Part shown: piece after piece, positions 35,154 through 43,180 of the stretch
Layout of the letters: each line of letters opens with the position of its first letter
Numbering within the stretch: position 1 is the stretch's first letter
From: Brevundimonas sp.
GTDB lineage: Bacteria; Pseudomonadota; Alphaproteobacteria; Caulobacterales; Caulobacteraceae
NCBI RefSeq assembly: GCF_013823285.1
Contig: NZ_PNLV01000008.1
Location: 1-48,621, forward strand
Direction of reading: 5' to 3'
DNA: 48,621 nt
Made by a program: the position numbers and the translations under genes
Notes under the pieces: model-generated
What the model was told of the DNA's origin: nothing
The model's database searches: none
Seen by the model: the letters and a program-made list of their open reading frames with translations, nothing else

Positions 35154-35671
35154 GGGTCCCCAGACCAGTAGGCCAGATTGCCCGCAAAGGCCGCGTCCAG
35201 TGCGCGCACATGGGCCCGGATCTCGGCGGCGAAGGCGGCCAGCTGCGCCGTCTCCAGCTCCAGCACCGCGCCCTCCAGCACCGCCGTGTTCAGGGCCCGG
35301 GCGATCTGGTTGATGTTGACGCCGATGCGGTTGAGTTCGCGGCGGACCCCGATCAGGGCGATGGCTTCCGGCGGCGTCAGCTGCAGGCCGCCGTGCAGGC
35401 GCCCGCGGATCAGGGCCGCAGCCCACTGGGTGCGCAAAAGCCCGGCGCGCGCCGCCTCGGCTTCCAGGGCTGTCATGTCCGGCTCCGGAAGCCGCAGGGT
35501 CAGCTTGGCGGACCTGGCGCCCGATGGTCCCGGCTCCGGCGCAGGCAGGGCGCTTTGCACGGCGGCCTCCATGAGGCTGCGCAGATACCGGGACCGGCCG
35601 CCGCGCGGGGCCGCCGCCGCGTCGAAGCGGCGGGCCAGGTCGGACGGCAGGCGAAGGGTGAAGCGGTCCAT
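35150..35671 (-). CDS. MobC-like relaxosome accessory protein
   Basis: 173 residues. An N-terminal ribbon-helix-helix-like segment (MDRFTLRLPSDLARRFD) is followed by a second similar strand-helix unit (AKLTLRLPEPDMTALEAEA). A MobC domain follows with the conserved RRELNRIGVNINQIARALN. Such proteins bind oriT and help the relaxase to melt the nick region. The gene starts 45 bases from the predicted nick site and is translationally coupled to the relaxase gene. Two ribbon-helix-helix-like strands in one chain could act as an internal pair; this is inference. Confidence 0.87.
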   Translation of the reverse strand: MDRFTLRLPSDLARRFDAAAAPRGGRSRYLRSLMEAAVQSALPAPEPGPSGARSAKLTLRLPEPDMTALEAEAARAGLLRTQWAAALIRGRLHGGLQLTPPEAIALIGVRRELNRIGVNINQIARALNTAVLEGAVLELETAQLAAFAAEIRAHVRALDAAFAGNLAYWSGDP

Positions 35672-35693
35672 GGGGAAGCGGGTGTGTCAGACA

Positions 35694-35757
35694 TTGCCGG
35701 CGCAAAGCCTATCCTGCCCTTGACCGCGACCCCCTTCGCCCCGCAGGCCTACGGGGC
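35694..35757 (+). other. Candidate origin of transfer (oriT) with IncP-type nick site
   Basis: CCTATCCTGCCC at 35708-35719 matches the RP4 nick region, whose cut lies after TATCCTG, here between 35716 and 35717. An inverted repeat (TTGC, spacer, GCAA) at 35694-35705 lies just upstream, as expected for an accessory-protein site. A near-perfect 20-base dyad centred on AGGCCT is at 35738-35757. The whole lies between the MobC gene and the ArdC-like gene. No convincing gene occupies 35672-36003; a 71-codon open frame there has no recognisable domain. Confidence 0.7.
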
Positions 35758-36003
35758 TCTCCCCCCTCCCCTCGGCGACCGTGTCCGGCCGCTCGCCCGC
35801 CGCCCTGAAGGGCGCCCCATCCGGGGGCGGCTGTCCGTTCCACAGCAAAGTCGGCGGCGCACATTCGTGCGCCGCCTCCACATCAAATGGCGATCTGGTC
35901 ACGCTTCGACGAAGCGCCGCACAGGCGCCGTTGTCGTCCCTTTATCCTGCGGCCGCACGTGCGGAGCGGGACGGGCCGGCGCCGGACGCCAGCCCGTCGG
36001 CCG

Positions 36004-36879
36004 TCAGGCCTGCCGGTCGTGCAGCCAGGCCACGGCGCCCTGGGCGTGGGCCGCCGCCGAAACCAGGAAGCGCTTGTCGGCCTTCAGCACTTCGAGCCAG
36101 TGCCCCAGATAAGCGGCATGGTCCTCGCGCGGCTCCAGCTCAAGACCGAGATCGGCGCACAGGAAGGCGGCGCCCAGCTCCGCCACCAGCTCTTCGCGAG
36201 CGCAGGCCCGCGTGGCGCGGCTGAAGTCCCGGGCCAGGCGCGAGGGGTGTCCGGTCCAGTGGACGCATTCGTGACCGAGGGTGGCGTAGTAGGCGCCTGC
36301 GTCCCGGAAGGTCTCGAACGGCGGCACCTGCACATGGTCTGACGCCGGAACGTAGAAGGCGGCCGAACCGCCGTGACGGATGTCCGCGCCCAGGCCGGCG
36401 AAGAAGCGCTCCGCTTCGGCCTGCCGCGCGTCCGGATTGACCGGCTCGGGCGGCGCGGCGCGAAAGCGGGCCGGCAGGCCCTCGATCTGCTCCACATTGA
36501 AGACCGTATAGGCCTTCAGGAAGGGGATGCGCCGCTCGGTGTCCTCGCCGTCCTCGTCAGCTTCGGTGCGAACGATCTGATTGGCGTAGACCACCGTCGC
36601 GCCGGTCTCGCCCCGGCGCACATGGGCGCCCAGGGACAGGGCCTGACGGAAGGTCATCCAGGTGGGCGAGCCATAGCCGCGGCTCAGGGCCTGGGACCAC
36701 AGCAGCAGGATGTTGACGCCGCTGTAGGGGGTTCCGTCATGGCGCAGCGGACGGGTGACGGGCTTGCCGCCGGTCCAGGGCTGGGTCCAGGGCCGGACGC
36801 CGGCCTCCAGCTGGGCGATGATGGTTTCGGTGATCCGGGAATGGACGTCCGGACGTGGATGTTCGGCGGGGCGCGTCAT
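36004..36879 (-). CDS. ArdC-type antirestriction protein with zincin-like metallopeptidase domain
   Basis: 291 residues, typical for the family. The N-terminal half is the ArdC single-strand-DNA-binding domain (RITETIIAQLEAG, PWTGG, YSGVNILLLW, MTFRQALSLGAHVRRGE). The C-terminal half is the polyvalent-protein metallopeptidase domain with the zinc motif HECVH (H203, E204, H207) and EELVAELGAAFLCADLGL. On plasmids and integrative elements these proteins enter the recipient with the transferred strand and protect it from restriction. It is cytoplasmic, transcribed toward oriT and the MobC gene, and 71 bases after the DUF736 gene. Confidence 0.92.
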   Translation of the reverse strand: MTRPAEHPRPDVHSRITETIIAQLEAGVRPWTQPWTGGKPVTRPLRHDGTPYSGVNILLLWSQALSRGYGSPTWMTFRQALSLGAHVRRGETGATVVYANQIVRTEADEDGEDTERRIPFLKAYTVFNVEQIEGLPARFRAAPPEPVNPDARQAEAERFFAGLGADIRHGGSAAFYVPASDHVQVPPFETFRDAGAYYATLGHECVHWTGHPSRLARDFSRATRACAREELVAELGAAFLCADLGLELEPREDHAAYLGHWLEVLKADKRFLVSAAAHAQGAVAWLHDRQA

Positions 36880-36950
36880 GGCGGCCTCCTCGATCTGGGA
36901 TTGTCAGGAAAAGGGGCGGCGGCGCACCGGGCGCGCCGCCGCCGGCTCGG

Positions 36951-37244
36951 TCAGCGGGACCAGATCAGGCTGTGCCCGCCGTCCATCTCGACCAGGGTGG
37001 CGTAGATCGGAGCCGGGAAGCTGGGGTCGTCCAGCTTGACCGAGAGGTAGTCCCGGTTCTGCTGGCTCGTGCGCTTCCAGGCGGCGCCGAACTCGGTCTG
37101 GCCTGCGAAGATGCGGTAGTCCGGGCCCTTGTCGTCGGCCTTGTCATTGGGCCGGAGGGTCGCGCTCCTGACGTTGAGGGTCAGGGTCTTGATGGACCCG
37201 GTGTAGCCGTCGCCCTGGGCGGTGAAGGTTCCGATAGCGGCCAT
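36951..37244 (-). CDS. DUF736 family protein
   Basis: 97 residues from the ATG at 37244, which follows AAAGGAG. It is a single small domain ([49 protein letters not shown]). DUF736 proteins are a hallmark of alphaproteobacterial conjugative plasmids and integrative elements and usually sit next to ArdC genes. Their function is unknown, possibly single-strand DNA related. It is the first gene of the minus-strand mobilisation module in this window. Confidence 0.93.
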   Translation of the reverse strand: MAAIGTFTAQGDGYTGSIKTLTLNVRSATLRPNDKADDKGPDYRIFAGQTEFGAAWKRTSQQNRDYLSVKLDDPSFPAPIYATLVEMDGGHSLIWSR

Positions 37245-37728
37245 TGTCGTCTCTCCTTTGCTGTCGGGCCGCGCCGATCGCGGCCTCGATGGCGATCGAC
37301 GGACCGGGAGACGGACGGCGCGCAGGGCGAGCACAGGGAGCCCCCGCAGCGCAGCGGAGGACCGGGACGCGCGGGTTTCTTGTTTCGCGAGGAAGGCCGT
37401 CAGGCCGGGGACGAAACCCGCGCGCCCGGTTGCGCCAGCCGACCGGCTTCCGGTCAGATCCGTCCATCGGGGGGCCGCGCCGGCCGGCCCGCGCCGGGAG
37501 ACGAACCGGGGGTTGTCTCGACCTTGTCCCGCTGCAGGGCGCCGCACTCACCCGCCCGGACCCGAATCCTGGCTGCGGTCAGGCGAGCGGGCGCCGGCCC
37601 TGGACCCGGCCGGGTCCAGGGCCGGCAGGCGGCTGCGCACGACGTCAGGACCGTGCGGCGTTCGCCATCATGGTGTAAGCCGGTTGCGCCGCACCACGGC
37701 GTATGCCCCGGACACTTGGACAGATCCC
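37245..37728. other. Intergenic region upstream of DUF736, no gene seen
   Basis: 484 GC-rich bases holding the divergent promoters of the DUF736 gene and the hypothetical gene at 37729. Open frames on both strands here extend the flanking genes or lack any protein-like features. The rest of a conjugative or integrative element (integrase, replication or transfer genes) would be expected here if the element were complete, and is not present. Confidence 0.5.
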
Positions 37729-38097
37729 ATGACGCTATCCGCTCCCGAGCCCCGGCTCATCTCCAGCATCGCCAGAACCGGCTGGCGCCAGGGTGATCGT
37801 CTGGTGCAGCTGGTCGCGGACGGCGCGCGTCTGGGCCTTCGCTTCACGCCCAAGCTGGCCCTGGATCTCGCCTTGCGGCTGCTGCAGCCGGAGGCGAAAG
37901 CCGCCAGCCATGCCCCCGTCGGCATCAAGGCCCGGGCCGTGGCCACGGCGCGGACGGACCAGGGCCATGCGGTTCTGTCCTTCGCCCTGCCCGGCGAGGC
38001 CCGTCTGTCCGTCGTTCTGCCCCCTGAGGTGGAGCGACAGCTGGTTCAGGGCCTGAGCCGGCCGGCCGCCGATCCCCACCGTCGCCTGATGCACTGA
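37729..38097 (+). CDS. Hypothetical protein
   Basis: 122 residues from the ATG at 37729; the open frame continues upstream, so the start is uncertain, and the ribosome site is weak. No signal peptide or membrane segment. A central amphipathic region (FTPKLALDLALRLLQPEA) is followed by a beta-rich stretch (HAVLSFALPGEARLSVVLPPEV). The family is not recognised. It is divergent from the DUF736 gene and convergent with the serpin gene. Opposite-strand frames exist but look like shadows. It may belong to the mobile element or to the chromosome flanking it. Confidence 0.5.
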   Translation: MTLSAPEPRLISSIARTGWRQGDRLVQLVADGARLGLRFTPKLALDLALRLLQPEAKAASHAPVGIKARAVATARTDQGHAVLSFALPGEARLSVVLPPEVERQLVQGLSRPAADPHRRLMH

Positions 38098-38312
38098 ATT
38101 TGATTGGGCCGTGTGACGGCGGCCCGGAGGCGTCCATGCCCATGGCGACAGGCGTCAGCAGTCAGGCGCCGGACGCGTCGGCGCCCCCTGGTCTCGAGCC
38201 CGTGGCGGCGGTGAGCGCGGCATGCGTTCAAACGGAACGCCCCTGCGAACCGCAAACCCTGTTCGCTGGGCCTTGATTGGGGGCTGTCTGCCGCGTGACC
38301 GGGGCGGTAATG

Positions 38313-38329
38313 GCGCGAAACTCTCGCGC
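38313..38329 (-). terminator. Possible terminator hairpin after the serpin gene
   Basis: GCGCGA (38313-38318) and TCGCGC (38324-38329) pair around a five-base loop, immediately after the serpin stop codon. No T tract follows on the minus strand, so it may only stabilise the transcript end. Confidence 0.3.
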
Positions 38330-38330
38330 T

Positions 38331-39581
38331 CTAGGCGTCCGGGGCCGCCGGTCGGACGATGCGGCCGAGGAACAGGATCGCCCCCGTTTGCCTGTCGCGG
38401 ATCAGGAACAGGAAGGCATGGTCGGCCCGGAAGGTGGGCGGCGGGGCGGCCGGGGCGCTGGTCACGCTGATGGCGACGCCCGTTGCGGCCGCCGCTTCGG
38501 TTCCCTTCTCGTCGATGCGCAGGAAAGTCTTGTGCACCACCTGGCCGATGGCCAGCGGGGCGTCGGCGATGCCCCGGAAGTCGGCGCCGCCGGTGAAGGC
38601 GGTTCCCATGCCCAGGACGGTCAGTTGCGGGACCAGGTTGTAGCTGAGCGCAGCCTCGGTTCTGGGCAGATACAGCCGGACCCGCCGGGGCTGTTCGGCG
38701 TCCAGCCTGGCCAGCCACGCCCACAGGTCCGTGTCCAGGCCGGCCTCCAGCGCCGGCAGGCCGCCGCGCTCACGGGGCAGGAGCACGGTCATGGACAGGC
38801 GCTCGCCTTCATAGGGCAGGTCGATGGCCTGGAGCTGGTCGGTCTCCAGAAGGCGGAACGAGCCGCGCTGGGACATCAGCGGAATCGGCGTGGTGGAGCC
38901 ATCCGCCAGGTGGAAGGGCTCCTCGGTGGTGCTGGACGCGTTGAAGGGCTGGAGCCAGTCGCCCAGAAAATAGACAGCGTTGGTGACGATCAGGCGCGTG
39001 GCGTCGGTGATGCTGGAGGCGCTGATCAGTTCGGGGATGCGGGTGCGGGTCTCCTCAGACACCCAGGCGTTGATCCGGTCCGCCGCCTGGCGGGGCGCGC
39101 CCTGGAAATCCACTGCCTGGGCCTGGGCGCCGTACTCGCGCTCGGCGGTCTGGACGAAGGCGGGGTTGAGGGTGAACCCCTGCTGCACCCAGACGGCGTT
39201 GGCGACCCTGAGGGTCGCGGGGCCGTCCTCGACCTCCAGTGAACGCAACAGGGCGCCCAGGTCCGAATGCAGCGTCTCCCCTTGGGGCAGACCCAGGCTG
39301 CTCAGAATGGCCGCCCGCGTCTCGCCTCGCGCGCCGGCCGACACCACCCCGAAGGCGCCCATCAGGCTGACGGGCGAAATGACCACATTGTCGTCGGCCG
39401 GGCGGAGCTGCTCATAGAGCCGCACCCCCAGGGCGCGGCCGGTCAGGTCGGTGGCCATGGCGGCGGCTTCTCCGGGAGGCGATGTGACCGCTGAAGACGG
39501 CAGAGGCGCCGGCGTCGTGGCGCAGGCGGTCAGAACCAGGGCGGCGAGTGACGGGGCGACGAAGGCGGGGCTCAGCTTCAT
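38331..39581 (-). CDS. Serpin-family protease inhibitor, lipoprotein
   Basis: 416 residues from the ATG at 39581. A lipoprotein signal ends in the lipobox LVLTAC (Cys at about residue 20), so the mature protein is membrane-anchored and faces the periplasm or cell surface. The serpin fold follows throughout (NVVISPVSLMGAFGVVSAGARG, VTNAVYFLGDW, LPYEGERLSMTVLLP). The hinge of the reactive-centre loop, GTEAAAATG, has the small residues needed for insertion into sheet A, so an inhibitory mechanism is likely. The loop continues through VTSAPAAPPP to the FRADHAFLFLIRD strand. Targets would be serine or cysteine proteases. A role in resisting external proteases or controlling self-proteolysis is inference. 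Upstream in-frame starts add a bogus N-terminus. Confidence 0.93.
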   Translation of the reverse strand: MKLSPAFVAPSLAALVLTACATTPAPLPSSAVTSPPGEAAAMATDLTGRALGVRLYEQLRPADDNVVISPVSLMGAFGVVSAGARGETRAAILSSLGLPQGETLHSDLGALLRSLEVEDGPATLRVANAVWVQQGFTLNPAFVQTAEREYGAQAQAVDFQGAPRQAADRINAWVSEETRTRIPELISASSITDATRLIVTNAVYFLGDWLQPFNASSTTEEPFHLADGSTTPIPLMSQRGSFRLLETDQLQAIDLPYEGERLSMTVLLPRERGGLPALEAGLDTDLWAWLARLDAEQPRRVRLYLPRTEAALSYNLVPQLTVLGMGTAFTGGADFRGIADAPLAIGQVVHKTFLRIDEKGTEAAAATGVAISVTSAPAAPPPTFRADHAFLFLIRDRQTGAILFLGRIVRPAAPDA

Positions 39582-39715
39582 GCCGCCACAGTACACCAGC
39601 AAGGCAGTTCGCGCGCGGGTGCGATCTGCACCGTCGCCGGGCCTCGCGGGGCCGCGCCGCCAAAAGCGGGACAGCCGCCCTGCCCCGGCCGTCCCCTGAC
39701 GGCCGCTGCTTGCGA

Positions 39716-39832
39716 TCAGGGCGCGGTGAGCCATCCGATGACCCAGGCGAAGACCAGCACCGCCAGACCGCCCAGGCGCCAGCGAAGGAGCGCGCGCTCC
39801 AACAGGACTGTTGCCGCGCGCCCTCCTAGCAC
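39716..39832 (-). CDS. Possible 38-residue membrane peptide
   Basis: A short frame opens after a stop and begins with GTG at 39832 (a TTG at 39802 is also possible). It encodes a basic N-terminus (LLERALLRWRLG) and one hydrophobic helix (GGLAVLVFAWVIGWLTAP). The shape, positive-inside followed by a single membrane segment and a short tail, is that of many small membrane proteins. The ribosome site is poor and no family was recognised, so this may be chance. It is 135 bases upstream of the serpin start on the same strand. Confidence 0.28.
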   Translation of the reverse strand: MLGGRAATVLLERALLRWRLGGLAVLVFAWVIGWLTAP

Positions 39833-40270
39833 CGGCGATATTCTTTACTGCGGGGCCGGCGTTTGGTTGCAGGATCGGGCGACGGCCCTCCTTCAGCCGG
39901 GAGAGACCGGTCTTGTGGCCCATGGGCGGCCCCGCCTCTTCACGGCCGGTCCGAGGCGGCCCGCAGCACCCGGATCGTGCGGCTCTCCCTGAACGGCGCG
40001 CATGGCGTTCCAGCGCATTTGGGAAGGCGCCGCCAAGGCTGCGGTCCAGGCGGTGGCCCCTGCCCGCCCCACATCGCCCTGGGGCTCACCTGGAAGAGCG
40101 CGCCTGAGGTCTGAGCACGTGTGTATTGCAGCCTCCAGCGCCGGAAGTCGGAGGCCCGCAAGGCCGGGAACGTCGGGAGGGGCAGGCGGCAGCATACGTT
40201 GTCTGCCCATGACTGCCGCCGCAGTCTCATCGTCCGCATTTTTTCGTTGCAAAGCCTCCGGGGCAGTGCC

Positions 40271-40282
40271 ATTTGTATGAGT
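40271..40282 (+). promoter_or_regulatory. Candidate GntR operator upstream of the transporter operon
   Basis: ATTTGTATGAGT is followed by AAAT, giving an imperfect palindrome (ATTT...AAAT). The same 12 bases occur at 46971-46982 before the aldehyde dehydrogenase gene. It lies 55 bases before the transporter start codon. The TTGTATGA core resembles sites of FadR/UxuR-type GntR regulators, and such a regulator is encoded in the locus. Confidence 0.6.
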
Positions 40283-40337
40283 AAATAGCGCCACCACCGG
40301 GTCTTCAACCGGGCGCATTTCATATGGGGACAGACGT

Positions 40338-41429
40338 TTGGCGGGCGTGGAATTGCTGAACCTGACGAAGCGGTTCGGTCAGACAACGGTTATCGACGAT
40401 CTCTCCCTCAGCATTGGCGAAGGCGAGTTCGTGGCCTTTCTCGGACCTTCGGGCTGCGGCAAGTCCACCCTGCTGCGCATGGTCGCGGGACTGGAGACGG
40501 CGGATGCGGGCGAGATCCGCATCGGAGACCGACGCGTGGATGTGCTTCCTCCCGGCGACCGGGGTGTGGCCATGGTGTTCCAGCACTACGCCCTGTATCC
40601 GCACATGACGGTGCGCGAGAACATGGCCTTTGGGCTGAGGAACGCGCGCACGCCCGCCGACGAGATCGCCCGCCGCATCGACGAGGCGGCGGAGATGCTG
40701 GAGATCGCACCGCTGCTGGATCGCAAGCCCGGCATGCTGTCCGGGGGGGAACGCCAGCGCACCGCCATCGGGCGAGCCATCGTCAAGAAGCCGGACCTGT
40801 TTCTGTTCGACGAGCCCATGTCCAATCTGGACGCCGCCCTGCGCCTGCGCACCCGGCTGGAGCTGGCCCAATTGCGGCGACGGGTGGAGGCGGCGATGAT
40901 CTTTGTCACCCATGACCAGGTGGAGGCCATGACCCTGGCCGACCGCATCGTCGTCATGAGCAAGAACGGCATCGAGCAGGTGGCCACGCCGGTGGAGATC
41001 TATGCGCGTCCCGCCACCGCCTTTGTCGCCGGCTTCGTCGGCTCACCCCGGATCAACTTCCTGCCGGTGACCGTGACGTCCGGTGTCGACGGTTTCGCCC
41101 ACGCCCGGCTTGAGGACGGGCTCATGATCGCCACCCGCGTCCCGAGCGAGGGCCTGACTGGGGGCGAGGGCTGGCGGCTGGCCTTGCGCCCCCATGCTGT
41201 GACCATCACCGCGCCGGGCGCCGGCGATCTGGACGCGGCCGTGGATGTGGTGGAACGCCTGGGCGACCGGGATCATGTGTACGCCACAACGGATCAGGGC
41301 AGGCGTCTCGTGGCGGAGAATCCGGGTCAGACGCCGCTGAAGATCGGCGACCGCATCGGCCTCAAGCTGAACGGTGTCGCGGCGCACCTGTTCGACGCCA
41401 ACGACCGCGGCTGGCATGCGGCGGACTGA
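40338..41429 (+). CDS. ABC transporter ATP-binding protein, MalK/UgpC type
   Basis: 363 residues. The TTG at 40338 is preferred because GGGGA lies seven bases upstream; GTG at 40347 is an alternative. Walker A is GPSGCGKST (36-44), the Q-loop FQHYALYPHM, the signature LSGGERQR (134-141, with Glu for the usual Gln), Walker B LFLFDE (154-159) and the switch histidine in VTHDQ. A C-terminal OB-type regulatory domain of about 120 residues follows, as in sugar importers of the CUT1 class. It is the cytoplasmic motor for the two permeases encoded next. It is first in a tightly coupled operon through the arabinofuranosidase gene. Confidence 0.94.
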   Translation: MAGVELLNLTKRFGQTTVIDDLSLSIGEGEFVAFLGPSGCGKSTLLRMVAGLETADAGEIRIGDRRVDVLPPGDRGVAMVFQHYALYPHMTVRENMAFGLRNARTPADEIARRIDEAAEMLEIAPLLDRKPGMLSGGERQRTAIGRAIVKKPDLFLFDEPMSNLDAALRLRTRLELAQLRRRVEAAMIFVTHDQVEAMTLADRIVVMSKNGIEQVATPVEIYARPATAFVAGFVGSPRINFLPVTVTSGVDGFAHARLEDGLMIATRVPSEGLTGGEGWRLALRPHAVTITAPGAGDLDAAVDVVERLGDRDHVYATTDQGRRLVAENPGQTPLKIGDRIGLKLNGVAAHLFDANDRGWHAAD

Positions 41430-41432
41430 TTG

Positions 41433-42341
41433 ATGAGCACCCAGGCCCCTGCCGTCGCCGCCCGGCCGCCCGGCCGCCGCACACGGGACTGGAGCGGTCT
41501 GCCCTTCGTGACCCCGTACCTGTTCGTGTTCGTCACCTTTCTGATCGGGCCCATGATCGCGGGGGTGATCCTCAGCCTCTACAAGGCCGACCTCTTCGGC
41601 GGCGCGACCTTCGTCGGGGTGGAGAACTATGTCCGGCTGATGCGGGACCAGGTGTTTGTTCAGGCGGTGGGGAACAGCTTCTACTTCGTCGTTCTGACCG
41701 TGCCGTCGCTGGCCCTGCTGGGACTGTTGCTGGCCCTGGCCCTCAACAGCCAGACCCGCACGGCCGCGATCCTGCGGGGCGTCTTCTTTGCATCGTCGGT
41801 GTTGTCGGTCACGGTCGTCACCCTGATCTGGCGCATGGTGCTGATCTCGGACGGCGGACTGATCGCCAACGGCCTGGAGGCGTCGGGACAATCCCCGATA
41901 CCGTTCCTGGACGATCCGGGCCTGGTCATGCCGGCCATCGCCCTGACCACTGTGTGGTGGTGCCTGGGTCTGCCCATGATGATCTTCCTGGCGGCTCTCC
42001 AGCAGGTTCCGAAAGAGCTTTACGAAGCCGCCGCCCTGGACCGGGCCGGCCCCCTCATCCGCCTGTGGCGCATCACCCTGCCATCCATACGGCGCGCGGT
42101 GGCCCTGGTGGTGGTGATCCAGATCGTGCTGCAGTTCCAGCTGTTCGGCCAGGCCCAGCTGATGACCCAGGGCGGGCCGAACGGCGCCTCGCGACCCATT
42201 GTGCTGTTCATCTATGAGGTGGGCTTCCGGCGCTGGGACATTGGCTATGCGGCGGCGGCGTCCCAGATCCTGTTCGCCATCATCCTCATGGCGGCCATGG
42301 TGCAGTTCCTGATCGCCCGCACGCGGGAGGAGCAGTCATGA
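41433..42341 (+). CDS. Sugar ABC transporter permease, MalF type
   Basis: 302 residues from the ATG three bases after the ATPase stop. About six membrane segments, starting with LPFVTPYLFVFVTFLIGPMI. The cytoplasmic EAA loop that docks on the ATPase is EAAALDRAGPLIRLWRITLP. The family forms a heterodimer with the next gene product in the inner membrane. CUT1-class systems carry oligosaccharides and glycosides. Its stop overlaps the next start (ATGA). Confidence 0.93.
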   Translation: MSTQAPAVAARPPGRRTRDWSGLPFVTPYLFVFVTFLIGPMIAGVILSLYKADLFGGATFVGVENYVRLMRDQVFVQAVGNSFYFVVLTVPSLALLGLLLALALNSQTRTAAILRGVFFASSVLSVTVVTLIWRMVLISDGGLIANGLEASGQSPIPFLDDPGLVMPAIALTTVWWCLGLPMMIFLAALQQVPKELYEAAALDRAGPLIRLWRITLPSIRRAVALVVVIQIVLQFQLFGQAQLMTQGGPNGASRPIVLFIYEVGFRRWDIGYAAAASQILFAIILMAAMVQFLIARTREEQS

Positions 42342-43180
42342 TCCCCGCCCACGGCGCCGTGGACCGGACGGGCCGCTGGCTGGCCCTCGGCGGACTGGTC
42401 CTGGCCGCGCTCATCATGATGGCGCCCATGCTGTGGATGCTGGGCCTGTCGCTCAAACCCAATGTCGAGCTTCTGCGCGACACCAACTCGGTCTTTCGGG
42501 CGCCATGGACGCTTCAGAACTACGCCGACATCCTGGGCGGCTCGGGCGTGTTCCGCTGGCTGATCAACAGCGCCATCGTGGCGCTGGCTACGACCCTTGG
42601 CGTGCTGATCCTGTCGTCGCTTGCGGGCTACGGCTTCGCGCGACTGAAATTCCCCGGCCGCAACATCATCTTCATTCTGGTCCTCTTCGGCCTCGCAATT
42701 CCGGAGCAGTCGGTGATCATCACCAGGCACCAGATGCTGAGCTGGCTGGATCTGCACAACAGCTACCCGGCCCTCATCCTGCCGGGACTGGCCGCTCCGT
42801 TCGGCGTGTTCCTGATGACCCAGTATTTCCGGGCCATCCCCAAAGAACTGGACGAAGCCGCCATGCTGGACGGGGCGTCGCGGTTCCGCGTCTTCTGGAA
42901 GGTGCTGCTGCCGCTGACGCTGCCGGCCCAGGCGACCCTGGGCATCTTCACCTTTCTGGCGGCGTGGAACGATTACTGGTGGCCGCTCATCTCGGCCACG
43001 GACAGCCGCATGTTCACCCTGACGGTGGGCATCGCCGCCACCCAGCAGAACTTCGCCCAGACCAACGGCCTGGGGTTCCTGATGGCCCAGGCGGTGTTCG
43101 CCTCCATCCCCATCCTGATCGTCTACGTCATCTTCCAGAAGCACATCGTGCGCGCGGCGGCGGGAGCGGCGGTGCGATGA
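42338..43180 (+). CDS. Sugar ABC transporter permease, MalG type
   Basis: 280 residues, start overlapping the previous stop. Six membrane segments; the first is GGLVLAALIMMAPMLWMLGL. The EAA loop is DEAAMLDGASRFRVFWKVLLP. It is the second subunit of the heterodimeric channel. Its own stop overlaps the start of the solute-binding protein gene, so the four transporter genes are translationally linked. Confidence 0.93.
   Translation: MIPAHGAVDRTGRWLALGGLVLAALIMMAPMLWMLGLSLKPNVELLRDTNSVFRAPWTLQNYADILGGSGVFRWLINSAIVALATTLGVLILSSLAGYGFARLKFPGRNIIFILVLFGLAIPEQSVIITRHQMLSWLDLHNSYPALILPGLAAPFGVFLMTQYFRAIPKELDEAAMLDGASRFRVFWKVLLPLTLPAQATLGIFTFLAAWNDYWWPLISATDSRMFTLTVGIAATQQNFAQTNGLGFLMAQAVFASIPILIVYVIFQKHIVRAAAGAAVR

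Larger units (their letters stand above)
39582..40337. other. Intergenic region between serpin and the arabinoside locus
   Basis: About 750 bases. Several medium open frames on both strands have no recognisable domain or good ribosome site. A possible tiny membrane peptide is listed separately. The last 70 bases contain the promoter region of the transporter operon, with the candidate GntR operator at 40271-40282. Confidence 0.5.

Noticed and set aside
35154..35705. Longer start for the relaxase
   Set aside because: It would overlap the whole MobC gene in another frame; the GTG at 35153 overlaps the MobC stop as expected for coupled genes.
35687..35902. 71-codon minus-strand frame across the oriT candidate
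   Set aside because: No domain or protein-like composition; the region is better explained as non-coding oriT DNA.
38099..38280. Two copies of TTGATTGGG as possible attachment-site repeats
   Set aside because: Nine bases only, both on the same side of the mobilisation module, and no integrase nearby; probably chance.
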